Shown one piece after another: positions 42,597 through 50,407 of a stretch of DNA of 64,000 nucleotides. The position numbers were made by a program, and so were the translations under genes. The notes under the pieces were generated by a model. That model ran no database searches. It was given only the letters and a program-made list of their open reading frames with translations, and was not told where the DNA came from. This DNA comes from Streptomyces cellostaticus. GTDB taxonomy: Bacteria > Actinomycetota > Actinomycetes > Streptomycetales > Streptomycetaceae. The stretch's first letter is position 1. The number at the start of each line of letters is the position of its first letter. Location: the NCBI RefSeq assembly GCF_001513965.1, contig NZ_KQ948041.1, positions 1-64,000 on the forward strand. Direction: 5' to 3'.

Positions 42597-43055
42597 ATGC
42601 TGAAGTCCCTGTCGAAGCTGCGCGCAAGCGCCGCTGCCACCGCCGCCCTCGCCGCCGTCGCCGTGGCGGCTCCGCAGGCCATGGCAGCGGAGAAGCCCGC
42701 GGCGGCCGCGGTCGCCAACGTGTGCGGAGCCGGATACCACCAGACCGATGCCTGGGCACTGCACACGCCCACGGATCGCGACAAGACGGTGGCGACGCTG
42801 TACGCCTACGAGAACGGCGACAAGGGCTGCGCGATCCTCGGCAACAACCAGGGCTCCAAGCAGTACATGTCCCTGAGCCTGTGCAAGTCGGACGGGACCC
42901 ACTGCGACACGGACTCCGGCATGTTCAGCGAGTACGCCGGGCCGGTGCACGTCGCGGACAAGTTCTGCGCGACCGTGTCCGTGAAGATGGGGCAGAGCTC
43001 CAGCAGCCTCTACCTCGAGGTCAAGAACAACCCCCACCTGTTCCTCTGCGACTGA
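42597..43055 (+). CDS. secreted protein, four-cysteine type
   Basis: A 152-residue protein with a signal peptide (about residues 1-30, AATAALAAVAVAAPQAMAAE). The mature part has six Cys (e.g. NVCGAGYHQTD, CKSDGTHCDTD, KFCATV, FLCD), suggesting disulfide bonds, and is rich in Ser/Asp. I do not recognise the family; it could be a small extracellular inhibitor or structural protein. The ribosome site is AGGAAG. It is convergent with the nitroreductase gene. Confidence 0.75.
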   Translation: MLKSLSKLRASAAATAALAAVAVAAPQAMAAEKPAAAAVANVCGAGYHQTDAWALHTPTDRDKTVATLYAYENGDKGCAILGNNQGSKQYMSLSLCKSDGTHCDTDSGMFSEYAGPVHVADKFCATVSVKMGQSSSSLYLEVKNNPHLFLCD

Positions 43056-43067
43056 GCGCCCTCACGG

Positions 43068-43538
43068 CTACCGGCGCGTGAGCCGGAAGAGCCGGATCTC
43101 CCGTGTCACCCGCGCCTGATAGGTGGCGTACGGCGGCCAGAAGGCGAGCAGTGCCTTCCAGGCCGCCGCCCGTTCCTCCTCCTCCAGCAGCCGGGCCGTG
43201 ACGGGGATGTCCCGGCCCTTCCAGCTGATCGAGGCGTCCGGGTGGGCGAGCAGGTTGTGGGTCCAGGCAGGGTGGTCGGTGCGCCCGAAGTTGGAGCCGA
43301 CGAGGATCCAGCCGCGCCCGCCCTCCTCGGGCATGCAGGCGAGCGGGGTGCGGCGGGCCAGCCCGCTCCGCGCCCCCGTGGACGTGAGGATCACGCCGGG
43401 CAGCATCTGTGCGCTGAGCAGCACTTTCCCGCGGGTGAGCCGATGGACGGCCCGGTCCAGCGCGGGGATCACATGGGGCGCCGCCTTCGCGAAGCCCCGC
43501 GTCGACGACAGCCTCTGCACCCACCTGACGCCGATCAC
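43068..43538 (-). CDS. Ddn-type nitroreductase (F420-dependent family)
   Basis: A 156-residue split-barrel protein. LTSTGARSGLARRTPLACMP (about residues 51-70), WILVGSNFGRTDHPAWTHNL and ITWKG-like ISWKGRDIPVTA strands are typical of the F420-dependent nitroreductase/Ddn family. The GTG at 43538 overlaps the stop of the acyl-CoA dehydrogenase gene (GTGA), so the two are coupled. A partial decayed copy of its 3' end lies at 42231-42316. Confidence 0.88.
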   Translation of the reverse strand: MIGVRWVQRLSSTRGFAKAAPHVIPALDRAVHRLTRGKVLLSAQMLPGVILTSTGARSGLARRTPLACMPEEGGRGWILVGSNFGRTDHPAWTHNLLAHPDASISWKGRDIPVTARLLEEEERAAAWKALLAFWPPYATYQARVTREIRLFRLTRR

Positions 43539-44719
43539 ACGGTCACCTCGTTCCCCTCGAAGAGCCGAGCCGCGTCGGCGGCATGCGCCCGCAGCCGGTG
43601 CACGGGCCCGAACAGCAGCTCGTCGCCCGAGGCCCGCTTGAAATACAGGTGGGCTTCGTGCTCCCAGGTAAACCCGATGCCCCCGTGGAGCTGGATCCCT
43701 TCGGCGGCCGCGACCCGCAGCGCCTCCAGCGCCTGGGCGAGGGCGAGCCCGCCCACAAGCTCCCCGTGAGCGGTGGCCCAGGCGGCGTAGCAGGCGGCGG
43801 ACCGCGCCGCCTGCACCTGCACATACACATCGGCGAGCCGGTGCTTCACCGCCTGGAAGGACCCGATGGCCCGCCCGAACTGCTCCCGCTGCTTCACGTA
43901 CTCGACGGTCTTCTCCAGTGCCCGGCCGGCAGCCCCGACCGCCTCGGCGGCGAGCACGGCGGCGGCGGTGTCCCCGAGTGCGGCGAGGGCGGGAAGCACG
44001 TCCGCGTCGGGGGTTCCGAGCAACTCGGCTGCCACGTCCCGCAGTTGGACTCTCCCCTGCGGCCGGGTGGCGTCCAGCGCGGTCTGCCGGGCCCGTACGA
44101 CCCCCTCGGCGTCCCCCGCGACCAGGAACAGCAGCGTCCGGGACCGGGCGAAGCCGCCGGTGTGCGCGGCGACGACCAGCAGCCCTGCGCTGTGCCCGTC
44201 CAGCACCTGGTCGACCTGCCCGTACAGCCGCCATCCCGCCGCGGTGTGCCGGGCCTGCACGCCGCCCGCCCGGCCGCCGCCGGCGGAGAACCCGCTGTTG
44301 CCGCCGGTCAGGGCGAGGGCGGCGGCGAGGGCGGGGCCGGGGACGGCAAGGGTGGCGGTGCGGGTTCCGGCGGCGAGGCGGGGCAGCAGCTCGGCACGCT
44401 GGGCCTCGGTACCGAGGGCGAGGATCAGCGGGGCCGCGAGGACGGAGGTGGCCGTCAGCGGGGAGGGGGCGAGGGCGCGCCCCGTCTCCTCGCAGGCGAG
44501 GGCGAGTTCGGTGACCGAGCAGCCGACGCCGCCGTAGGACTCGGGGAGCGCCAGTCCCGGCAGGCCGAGCTGGTCGGCGAGGGCGGACCACAGGGCGGGG
44601 TCGTACCCGGCCGGGCTGTCGACGGCGGCCCGCAGCTCCTCGGCGCCACAGCGTTTGTGCAGCAGCTCGCGCAGGGTGCGGCGGATCTCGTCCTGCTCGG
44701 CGGTGAGGCGCGTGTCCAT
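43535..44719 (-). CDS. acyl-CoA dehydrogenase
   Basis: A 394-residue flavoprotein with the usual three-domain layout. The N-terminal helices lead to a beta domain with an unusual Gly/Ala-rich insertion (TLAVPGPALAAALALTGGNS). The C-terminal domain has QREQFGRAIGSFQAVKHRLA and LHGGIGFTWEHEAHLYFKRA. The catalytic Glu typical of other branches is not clear, a feature of the heteromeric FadE/ChsE-type enzymes that act on steroid side-chain CoA esters. It probably dehydrogenates an acyl-CoA. It is divergent from the thiolase-like gene at 44796, with operator copy 7 between. Confidence 0.88.
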   Translation of the reverse strand: MDTRLTAEQDEIRRTLRELLHKRCGAEELRAAVDSPAGYDPALWSALADQLGLPGLALPESYGGVGCSVTELALACEETGRALAPSPLTATSVLAAPLILALGTEAQRAELLPRLAAGTRTATLAVPGPALAAALALTGGNSGFSAGGGRAGGVQARHTAAGWRLYGQVDQVLDGHSAGLLVVAAHTGGFARSRTLLFLVAGDAEGVVRARQTALDATRPQGRVQLRDVAAELLGTPDADVLPALAALGDTAAAVLAAEAVGAAGRALEKTVEYVKQREQFGRAIGSFQAVKHRLADVYVQVQAARSAACYAAWATAHGELVGGLALAQALEALRVAAAEGIQLHGGIGFTWEHEAHLYFKRASGDELLFGPVHRLRAHAADAARLFEGNEVTV

Positions 44720-44736
44720 GGCTCTTCCCTCCCGAT

Positions 44737-44751
44737 CTGACGGTCCGTCAT
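44737..44751. promoter_or_regulatory. regulon operator, copy 7 (CTGACGGTCCGTCAT)
   Basis: 6-3-6 palindrome with one mismatch at the last base. It is located in the 76-bp divergent gap between the acyl-CoA dehydrogenase (44719) and the thiolase-like gene (44796). Confidence 0.7.
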
Positions 44752-44795
44752 ATTAGGAGGGCCGGAACGATATGCACAGGGGCAGGAGGCCTCTC

Positions 44796-45965
44796 ATGAA
44801 TCCCGGGAGCCGGAAAGTCGCCGTGGTCGGCGTGGCCCTCTCCAACTGCGGCCGCGTGGACGACGTGACCCCGTACGCCCTGCACGCCCAGGCGGCCCGC
44901 CGCGCCCTCGCGGACGCGGGTCTGGACCGTGCCCTGGTGGACGGCTTCGCCTCGGCGGGCCTCGGCACGCTGGCCCCGGTGGAGGTGGCCGAGTACCTGG
45001 GCCTGCGCCCCACCTGGGTGGACTCCACCTCCGTGGGCGGCTCGACCTGGGAGGTCATGGCGGCGCACGCGGCGGACGCGATAGCGGCGGGCCACGCGAA
45101 CGCCGTCCTGCTGGTCTACGGCTCGACGGCGCGCGCGGACATCAGGGCGGGCCGCAGGACGGGGAACCTGTCCTTCGGCGCGCGCGGGCCGCTCCAGTTC
45201 GAGGTCCCCTACGGCCACACCCTGATCGCCAAGTACGCGATGGCCGCCCGCCGCCACATGATCGAACACGGCACGACGATCGAGCAGTTGGCGGAGGTGG
45301 CCGTGCAGGCCAGGGCCAACGCGGCCCTCAACCCCGAGGCGATGTTCCGCGAGCCGATCACGGTGGACGACGTCCTGTCCGGCCCCATGATCGCCGACCC
45401 CTTCACCAAGCTGCACTGCTGTCTGCGCTCGGACGGCGGCGCGGCGGTCCTGCTGGCGGCGGAGGAGTACGTACGGGACTGCCGTACGGCCCCCGTCTGG
45501 ATCCTCGGCACCGGCGAGCACGTCTCCCACGCGGCGATGTCCGAGTGGGAGGACTTCACGGTCTCCCCGGCGGCGGTCAGCGGCCGGCTCGCCTTCGAAC
45601 GGTCCGGGGTGCGCCCGGCCGAGGTCGACTTCGCGGAGATCTACGACGCCTTCACCTACATGACCCTGGTGACCCTGGAGGACCTGGGCTTCTGCGGGAA
45701 GGGCGAGGGCGGCGCGTTCGTGGAGAAGGGCCGGCTGCTGGTGCGGGGCGGTGACCTGCCGGTGAACACGGACGGCGGCGGGCTGTCTGCCCAACATCCC
45801 GGCATGCGGGGGCTGTTCCTGCTGGTCGAGGCGGTGCGACAGCTGCGCGGAGAGGCCGGGGACCGGCAGGTACGGCGGCGCGACGGAGACCTGCCACGCC
45901 TCGGGGTCGCCTCGGGGACCGGGGGGTGGTTCTGCTCGTCGGGGACCGTGATCCTCGGCCGCTGA
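44796..45965 (+). CDS. thiolase-like protein (Ltp type)
   Basis: A 389-residue thiolase-fold protein: KVAVVGVALSNCGRVDD at the start, VDSTSVGGSTWEVMAAHAAD near residue 80, IYDAFTYMTLVTLEDLGFCG and NTDGGGLSAQHPGM. The nucleophilic Cys of true thiolases appears replaced (GGST), as in Ltp-type aldolases. Near the C-terminus an extra VRRRDGDLP stretch precedes GTGGWFCSSG; this may be a small insertion. The ATG at 44796 has an AGGAGG site and was preferred over 44772. Its DUF35 partner could be the gene at 48127, not adjacent. Confidence 0.85.
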   Translation: MNPGSRKVAVVGVALSNCGRVDDVTPYALHAQAARRALADAGLDRALVDGFASAGLGTLAPVEVAEYLGLRPTWVDSTSVGGSTWEVMAAHAADAIAAGHANAVLLVYGSTARADIRAGRRTGNLSFGARGPLQFEVPYGHTLIAKYAMAARRHMIEHGTTIEQLAEVAVQARANAALNPEAMFREPITVDDVLSGPMIADPFTKLHCCLRSDGGAAVLLAAEEYVRDCRTAPVWILGTGEHVSHAAMSEWEDFTVSPAAVSGRLAFERSGVRPAEVDFAEIYDAFTYMTLVTLEDLGFCGKGEGGAFVEKGRLLVRGGDLPVNTDGGGLSAQHPGMRGLFLLVEAVRQLRGEAGDRQVRRRDGDLPRLGVASGTGGWFCSSGTVILGR

Positions 45966-45991
45966 CCGGCCGGTCCTCCGGAACTTACCCC

Positions 45992-46036
45992 GCTCCCCGG
46001 GCTCCCCGGGCTTCGCGGGCTTCGCGGGCTTCGCGG
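45992..46036. repeat. five 9-bp tandem repeats
   Basis: Two units of GCTCCCCGG followed by three of GCTTCGCGG, 27 bp after the thiolase-like stop. They are uninterrupted. They may vary in number between strains; no function is evident. Confidence 0.7.
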
Positions 46037-46180
46037 AAACGAACGCCTCGATTGTGTCCCGCTTGTGTAAGGGATCTGGAGGAACTTCTCGGTCGAGCGA
46101 GACGTCCGCCGGAGGCGGATCATGCCCCTTTAGGCTTCCTCTTGATCGAACACGTCTCTGAAATCCGAAAGAGGTAAGCC

Positions 46181-46519
46181 ATGCATGCCTTCGGGCGACT
46201 TGCGGCAGCAACGGTGTCCGCTGCTGTGCTCTTCGGCGGTCTGGTGGCCATCGCTCCCGCCGCTTCCGCCCTGCCCGCTGCCTGCGCCAAGGACGACACC
46301 TTCCCCATACCCCTGAAGGAGACGACCACGGCAAGCGTGAATCTCCGTAAGAACCCGGGGACCGGCTCCGCCTCCCTGGGCCTCCTGGCCAAGGGCACGA
46401 AGTTCAGCGGCCGCTGCCTCGCCGCCAAGGGCGGGACGAACTGGACCTACGGCAAGGTGCTGTCCGGGGCCAACAAGGGCAGGTGGGGCTGGGTCATGTG
46501 GGAGTACCTGCGCGACTAG
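46181..46519 (+). CDS. secreted SH3-like domain protein
   Basis: A 112-residue protein with a signal peptide (about residues 1-32, APAASALPAAC). The mature part, SVNLRKNPGTGSASLGLLAK followed by GTKFSGRCLAA and WTYGKVLSGANKGRWGWVMW, is a bacterial SH3-type fold. Such domains bind cell wall or peptides. It is probably extracellular. A GAGG site lies 8 bp upstream of the ATG. A 6-bp stem (TCCGCC/GGCGGA) lies in the 200-bp upstream region. Confidence 0.78.
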   Translation: MHAFGRLAAATVSAAVLFGGLVAIAPAASALPAACAKDDTFPIPLKETTTASVNLRKNPGTGSASLGLLAKGTKFSGRCLAAKGGTNWTYGKVLSGANKGRWGWVMWEYLRD

Positions 46520-46567
46520 GACTCCGCTTCCGGATCACCTTGCAGCCGCCGGGGCGATACTCGCCCC

Positions 46568-47236
46568 ATGGCACACATGGATCTCCACGACATGCTGCGT
46601 TCGCTGCGGGTCTGGGCGCCCGAGGTGACCGAGCTGCGTCCCTTCGACCCGGACACCGCCCCGCCGACGCCCCTGCTGCTGTTCACGAGCTGGTTCGCGG
46701 AGGCGGTGGAGGCGGGGCAGCCGGAGCCGCACACGATGTCGCTCGCGACGACGGACGACGAGGGCAGGCCGGACGTGCGGATCGTGATGCTGCACGGTGC
46801 CGACGCGGAGGGCTGGTCGTTCGCGACGCACGCCACGAGCCGCAAGGGCCGGGCGCTGAACGCCCACCCGTACGCGGCCCTGGCCTTCTACTGGCCGGCA
46901 CTGGGGCGCCAGGTGCGGGTGCGGGGGCCGGTGACCTCCGCGCCTTCCGAGGAGAGCCAGGCGGACCTGCACGCCCGCTCGACAGGGGCGCTGGCGGCGG
47001 CGCTCACCGGACGGCAGAGCGAGGAGCTGTCCTCGCTGGAGGAGTTGAGGCAGGCCTCGGAGGCGGCCTGGGCGAGGGCCCGGGAGAACCCGGCCGAGCC
47101 CTCGCCCACGTGGACGCTGTACCGGCTGCGGCCGGAGGTGGTGGAGTTCTTCCAGGGTGACGCCGAGCGGCGGCACGTACGACTGGAGTACCGGCGCAAC
47201 GCGTTCGGCTGGCACCGCCAGCTGCTGTGGCCGTGA
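46568..47236 (+). CDS. pyridoxamine 5'-phosphate oxidase family protein
   Basis: A 222-residue FMN-binding split barrel of the PdxH type. PHTMSLATTDDEGRPDVRIV (about residues 57-76), FATHATSRKGRALNAHPYAA, PSPTWTLYRLRPEVVEFFQG and the C-terminal WHRQLLWP follow the PdxH order. Whether it makes pyridoxal phosphate or acts on another alcohol or amine cannot be decided, because the conserved substrate-binding His/Arg near the end differ slightly. It ends 10 bp from the convergent GNAT gene, so no terminator exists. Confidence 0.82.
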   Translation: MAHMDLHDMLRSLRVWAPEVTELRPFDPDTAPPTPLLLFTSWFAEAVEAGQPEPHTMSLATTDDEGRPDVRIVMLHGADAEGWSFATHATSRKGRALNAHPYAALAFYWPALGRQVRVRGPVTSAPSEESQADLHARSTGALAAALTGRQSEELSSLEELRQASEAAWARARENPAEPSPTWTLYRLRPEVVEFFQGDAERRHVRLEYRRNAFGWHRQLLWP

Positions 47237-47246
47237 CCTCCGCCGC

Positions 47247-48110
47247 TCAGTCCCCGAACTCCCACACCGCGAAGTCCGCCACGCCCCGGTAGCCGATCCG
47301 CTGGTAGAGCCCGTTGCTCGTGGGATTGGCGAGGTCGGTGAAGAGGAGGACCTCGGCCGTCCCGGAGTCCAGGGCGGCTCGGCTGACCTCTGCGGTCGCC
47401 GCGCCCGCGTAGCCGTGGCCGCGCAGATGTGCCGGGGTGTACACCGGGGCCACCCGTACCTGGCCGGCCGTCTCCGGGGTCGCCCCGGCCATGGAGACGG
47501 GGGTGCCGTCGGGTGTCTCCCAGAGGGTGATGCCGCCGTGGCCGATGCGGGCGTCGGCCCACCCGCCCGGGTCCTGGTTCACGGGCTCCCCGACCTCGGC
47601 CATGAACGCGCCGTACCAGCGCACCAGCAGGTCCCGGTCGGCCGGCCCGGCGACCCGTGCCCGGCCTTCGGGTACCGGCTGCGGGACGCTCAACTCCGCG
47701 AGTCGGTACAGTCGTTGACGCTTGTGGATCCGGCCCGCGGTGCCGGTGCGCCGCTGCCAGGCCGCCGCGAAGGAGGCCGCCGTGTCCCGTTCGGCGGTGA
47801 CACCGGTGACCGGGCGGCCGAGGTCCGCCAGCCGGGCCGCCAGCCCTTCGGCCTCCTGCGGGCCGAGCGGGGTGGGATGGACCGGGAAGGGCGGGGTGTG
47901 CAGGAGCGTCGCCCGGACCGTGCCACTCTCGTCCTCCAGCGTCCCGAAGAGCGGCGCCTGGTCGCTGTACAGGTGCAGCCCGCGCTTGCGCAGTGCCTGC
48001 GTCACCGTCAGCTGCACGGTGTGCAGGTCCGGCCGGGAGCCGAGGAAGTCCCCGGCGCGGGCGAGGAACTCGTCCAGGTCGTGGGTCAGATGCCAGGCGT
48101 CTGGATGCAT
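47247..48110 (-). CDS. GNAT family N-acetyltransferase
   Basis: A 287-residue protein. The C-terminal GNAT domain has VRVAPVYTPAHLRGHGYAGA (acetyl-CoA loop, about residues 217-236) and ALDSGTAEVLLFTDLANPTS. The N-terminal half is less conserved. The acetyl acceptor is unknown. It is upstream of the PdxH-type gene only as a convergent neighbour. Confidence 0.85.
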   Translation of the reverse strand: MHPDAWHLTHDLDEFLARAGDFLGSRPDLHTVQLTVTQALRKRGLHLYSDQAPLFGTLEDESGTVRATLLHTPPFPVHPTPLGPQEAEGLAARLADLGRPVTGVTAERDTAASFAAAWQRRTGTAGRIHKRQRLYRLAELSVPQPVPEGRARVAGPADRDLLVRWYGAFMAEVGEPVNQDPGGWADARIGHGGITLWETPDGTPVSMAGATPETAGQVRVAPVYTPAHLRGHGYAGAATAEVSRAALDSGTAEVLLFTDLANPTSNGLYQRIGYRGVADFAVWEFGD

Positions 48111-48126
48111 GCCGTCATGATTCCGG

Positions 48127-48519
48127 TCAGCCGCCCGGCCTGAACACCGGTTTTCCCTCCCGGAAGGCCACCCGCAGGGGCATCCCGGCCGCCAGGTCCC
48201 CCGCCCCGCACTCCACCAGCTCCGTCATCATCCGCGGCCCCTCGGCCAGGTCCACCACCGCGGCCACGTACGGGGTGCGGTCGGCGAAGGGCGGGAGGTC
48301 GTTGCGGTGGACCGTGGACCAGGTGTAGAGGGTCGCCCGGCCGCTCGCCTCCTCCCAGCTCACCTCCTCGCTCCAGCAGTGCGGGCAGAACTCGCGGGGG
48401 TAGTGGTGGGCCCGGCCGCAGGCCCCGCAGCGGCGGATCAGGAGTGTTCCTTCGGCCGCCGCGTCCCAGTACGTCCTCGTGAACGCGTCCACCTCGGGCA
48501 CGTCGAAGCGGGCGCTCAT
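48127..48519 (-). CDS. DUF35/OB-fold Zn-ribbon protein
   Basis: A 130-residue protein with a zinc ribbon (RRCGACGRAHHYPREFCPHC, residues about 28-48) and an OB fold (SGRATLYTWSTVHRND). It is a likely acyl-CoA binding partner of a thiolase-type aldolase, perhaps that at 44796. Its ATG overlaps the stop of the DoxX-type gene (TGATG), so the two are in one operon under the operator at 48971. Confidence 0.87.
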   Translation of the reverse strand: MSARFDVPEVDAFTRTYWDAAAEGTLLIRRCGACGRAHHYPREFCPHCWSEEVSWEEASGRATLYTWSTVHRNDLPPFADRTPYVAAVVDLAEGPRMMTELVECGAGDLAAGMPLRVAFREGKPVFRPGG

Positions 48520-48968
48520 CAGAACCACCCCACCGCCGCGTCCACCGACCACGTCTGCCACGCCATCCCGAAGAAGCCGGCCAGCGAGATCAGCGCCATC
48601 ATCGAGTTCTGCCCCTGTTCCGCCCAGTCGTGGATCATCAGGACGAAGTAGAGGGCGTTCAGGACCAGGCCGCCCAGCAGGGCCACCGGGGTCAGGAAGC
48701 CGAGGACCAGGCCGAGTCCCAGGGCGAGTTCGGCGTAGGCCACGATGTACGCCATCAGTTTCGGCCGCGGTTTCACCACCGTCTCGAAGCCCGCCCGCAC
48801 CGGGGCCCAGCGGTGTTTCGCCGCCACGTCCGCCGCCCAGGCGATGCCCGCCCCGCGCTGGAACCAGGCCTTCTTGTCCTTGTGCCGCCAGCTCTCCAGC
48901 CACCACAGGCCGAGGCCTATGCGCAGCACCGCGAGCCACTCCGCACCGTCGAGCCAGATCGCGTCCAT
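48519..48968 (-). CDS. DoxX family membrane protein
   Basis: A 149-residue membrane protein with four hydrophobic segments: residues 10-25, 70-90, 92-112 and 125-145. The sequence LAVLRIGLGLWWLESWRHK at the start and LALGLGLVLGFLTPVALLGG are DoxX-like. DoxX-type proteins are membrane quinone-linked or oxygen-handling subunits; the function here is unknown. The operator ends two bases upstream of the ATG, so the mRNA is probably leaderless. Confidence 0.8.
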   Translation of the reverse strand: MDAIWLDGAEWLAVLRIGLGLWWLESWRHKDKKAWFQRGAGIAWAADVAAKHRWAPVRAGFETVVKPRPKLMAYIVAYAELALGLGLVLGFLTPVALLGGLVLNALYFVLMIHDWAEQGQNSMMALISLAGFFGMAWQTWSVDAAVGWF

Positions 48969-48970
48969 GA

Positions 48971-48991
48971 CATCTGACGATACGTCAGATG
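48971..48991. promoter_or_regulatory. regulon operator, copy 8 (extended palindrome)
   Basis: A 9-3-9 palindrome, core CTGACGATACGTCAG at 48974-48988 flanked by CAT and ATG. It ends at the second base before the DoxX start, so repressor binding would block initiation. Confidence 0.8.
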
Positions 48992-49204
48992 CGCCGTAAA
49001 ACCCACAGCGAAGCCCGCCTGTGCGTCCCCTGCCGAGGTCTGCGGGTTGCCGCAGGGGCGGCGGGAAGTAGCGCGCCGTGCCATCACAACCAGGACGCCT
49101 ACGTCACCGATCCCACTCACTCCTCCTACAGGCGTGATCAATCCGCAACCAATTCCGGTCTTGACCGAGACCCATCAACCGGGTGCGTGATTACGCTCGC
49201 GCTC

Positions 49205-50407
49205 ATGGCTGACCACCGTCCCCCCTCCGTGCACCTCTCCCCGACCCCCGCCGACCGCCCCGTCTACGTCATAGGCGCCGGTCCCGGCGGGCTCGCCGCC
49301 GCATACGCGCTGCGCGCGCGGGGCATACGGGCCGTGGTCCTGGAGAAGGCCGACCAGGTGGGCGCCTCCTGGCGGCGCCACTACGACCGGCTCCACCTGC
49401 ACACCACCCGCCGGCTGTCCGCCCTGCCGGGGCTCGCGATACCGCGGAGGTTCGGGCGCTGGGTGTCCCGCGACAACGTGGTGCGCTACCTGGAGAAGTA
49501 CACCGAGCACCACGAGCTGGAGATCGTCACCGGGGTCGAGGTGTTCCGGATCGATCGCTCCCCCGACGGCACCGGCTGGGTACTGCACGCCACTGGAGGC
49601 CGCGAACTGACCGGCAGCGCGGTCGTCGTCGCCACCGGCTACAATCACACGCCGCACGTCCCCGACTGGCCGGGCCGCGAAACGTACACCAGCGAGTTCC
49701 TGCACGCCTCTGAGTACCGCAACGCGAAGCCGTACGCCGGCCGCGACGTCCTCGTCGTCGGCGTCGGCAACACCGGCGCCGAGATCGCCGTCGACCTGGT
49801 GGAGGGCGGCGCCTCCCGAGTGCGGCTGGCCGTGCGCACCGCCCCGCACATCGCGCGTCGCACGGCCTGCGGCTGGGCTGCCCAGTACACAGGTGTGCTG
49901 GTACGACGGCTGCCGGTCGGCCTCGTCGACCGGCTGGCGAAGCTGATGGCCAGGCTGAGCGTTCCGGATCTCTCCGGCCACGGCCTGCCCCGCCCCGACA
50001 CCGGCCTCTACAGCCGGGTCAACGAAGGGTCGATCCCGGTGCAGGACGTCGGCATCATCGACGCCGTCCGTAGGGGCCGGGTCGAAATCGTGGCCGCCAT
50101 CGAGGGCTTCGAGGACGACAAGGTCCTCCTCGCCGACGGCAGCCGCGTCGGACCGGATGCCACCATCGCGGCCACCGGCTACGTCCGCGCCCTGGAAGAC
50201 CTCGTAGGCCACCTCGGCGTGCTCGACGCGCACGGCAAGCCAGTCGTCCACGGCGCCCGCACCCCGGCCCACGCGCCAGGCCTCTACTTCCAGGGTTACA
50301 CCAACCCGCTCAGCGGCATGTTCCGCGAACTAGCCATCGACGCACGCAAAATCGCGAGGGTCATCGCCCAAAACGCTGGCATAGGGCTGTCTCGGCTGCC
50401 GGGGTGA
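49205..50407 (+). CDS. FAD/NAD(P)-dependent monooxygenase (FMO-like), 3' end replaced
   Basis: A 400-residue flavoprotein of the flavin-containing monooxygenase type. FAD loop GAGPGGLAAAYALRARG (about residues 24-40), the NADP loop VVGVGNTGAEIAV near 182, and the ATGYNHTPHVPDWPG region. It would hydroxylate or oxidise an organic substrate. The C-terminus FRELAIDARKIARVIAQNAG matches the tail encoded at the end of the integrase gene (FRELAIDAEKIAKAVARRLA), so the original 3' end lies now at about 52699 and the present tail came with the mobile element. No clear ribosome site is visible at the ATG. Confidence 0.85.
   Translation: MADHRPPSVHLSPTPADRPVYVIGAGPGGLAAAYALRARGIRAVVLEKADQVGASWRRHYDRLHLHTTRRLSALPGLAIPRRFGRWVSRDNVVRYLEKYTEHHELEIVTGVEVFRIDRSPDGTGWVLHATGGRELTGSAVVVATGYNHTPHVPDWPGRETYTSEFLHASEYRNAKPYAGRDVLVVGVGNTGAEIAVDLVEGGASRVRLAVRTAPHIARRTACGWAAQYTGVLVRRLPVGLVDRLAKLMARLSVPDLSGHGLPRPDTGLYSRVNEGSIPVQDVGIIDAVRRGRVEIVAAIEGFEDDKVLLADGSRVGPDATIAATGYVRALEDLVGHLGVLDAHGKPVVHGARTPAHAPGLYFQGYTNPLSGMFRELAIDARKIARVIAQNAGIGLSRLPG
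50312..50342 (+). other. attL-like junction
   Basis: The stretch AGCGGCATGTTCCGCGAACT and on to ATCGACGC. It matches the attR-like junction at 52690-52721 in 25 of 31 positions by eye. The core is likely in the shared TTCCG or ATCGACGC. Confidence 0.55.
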
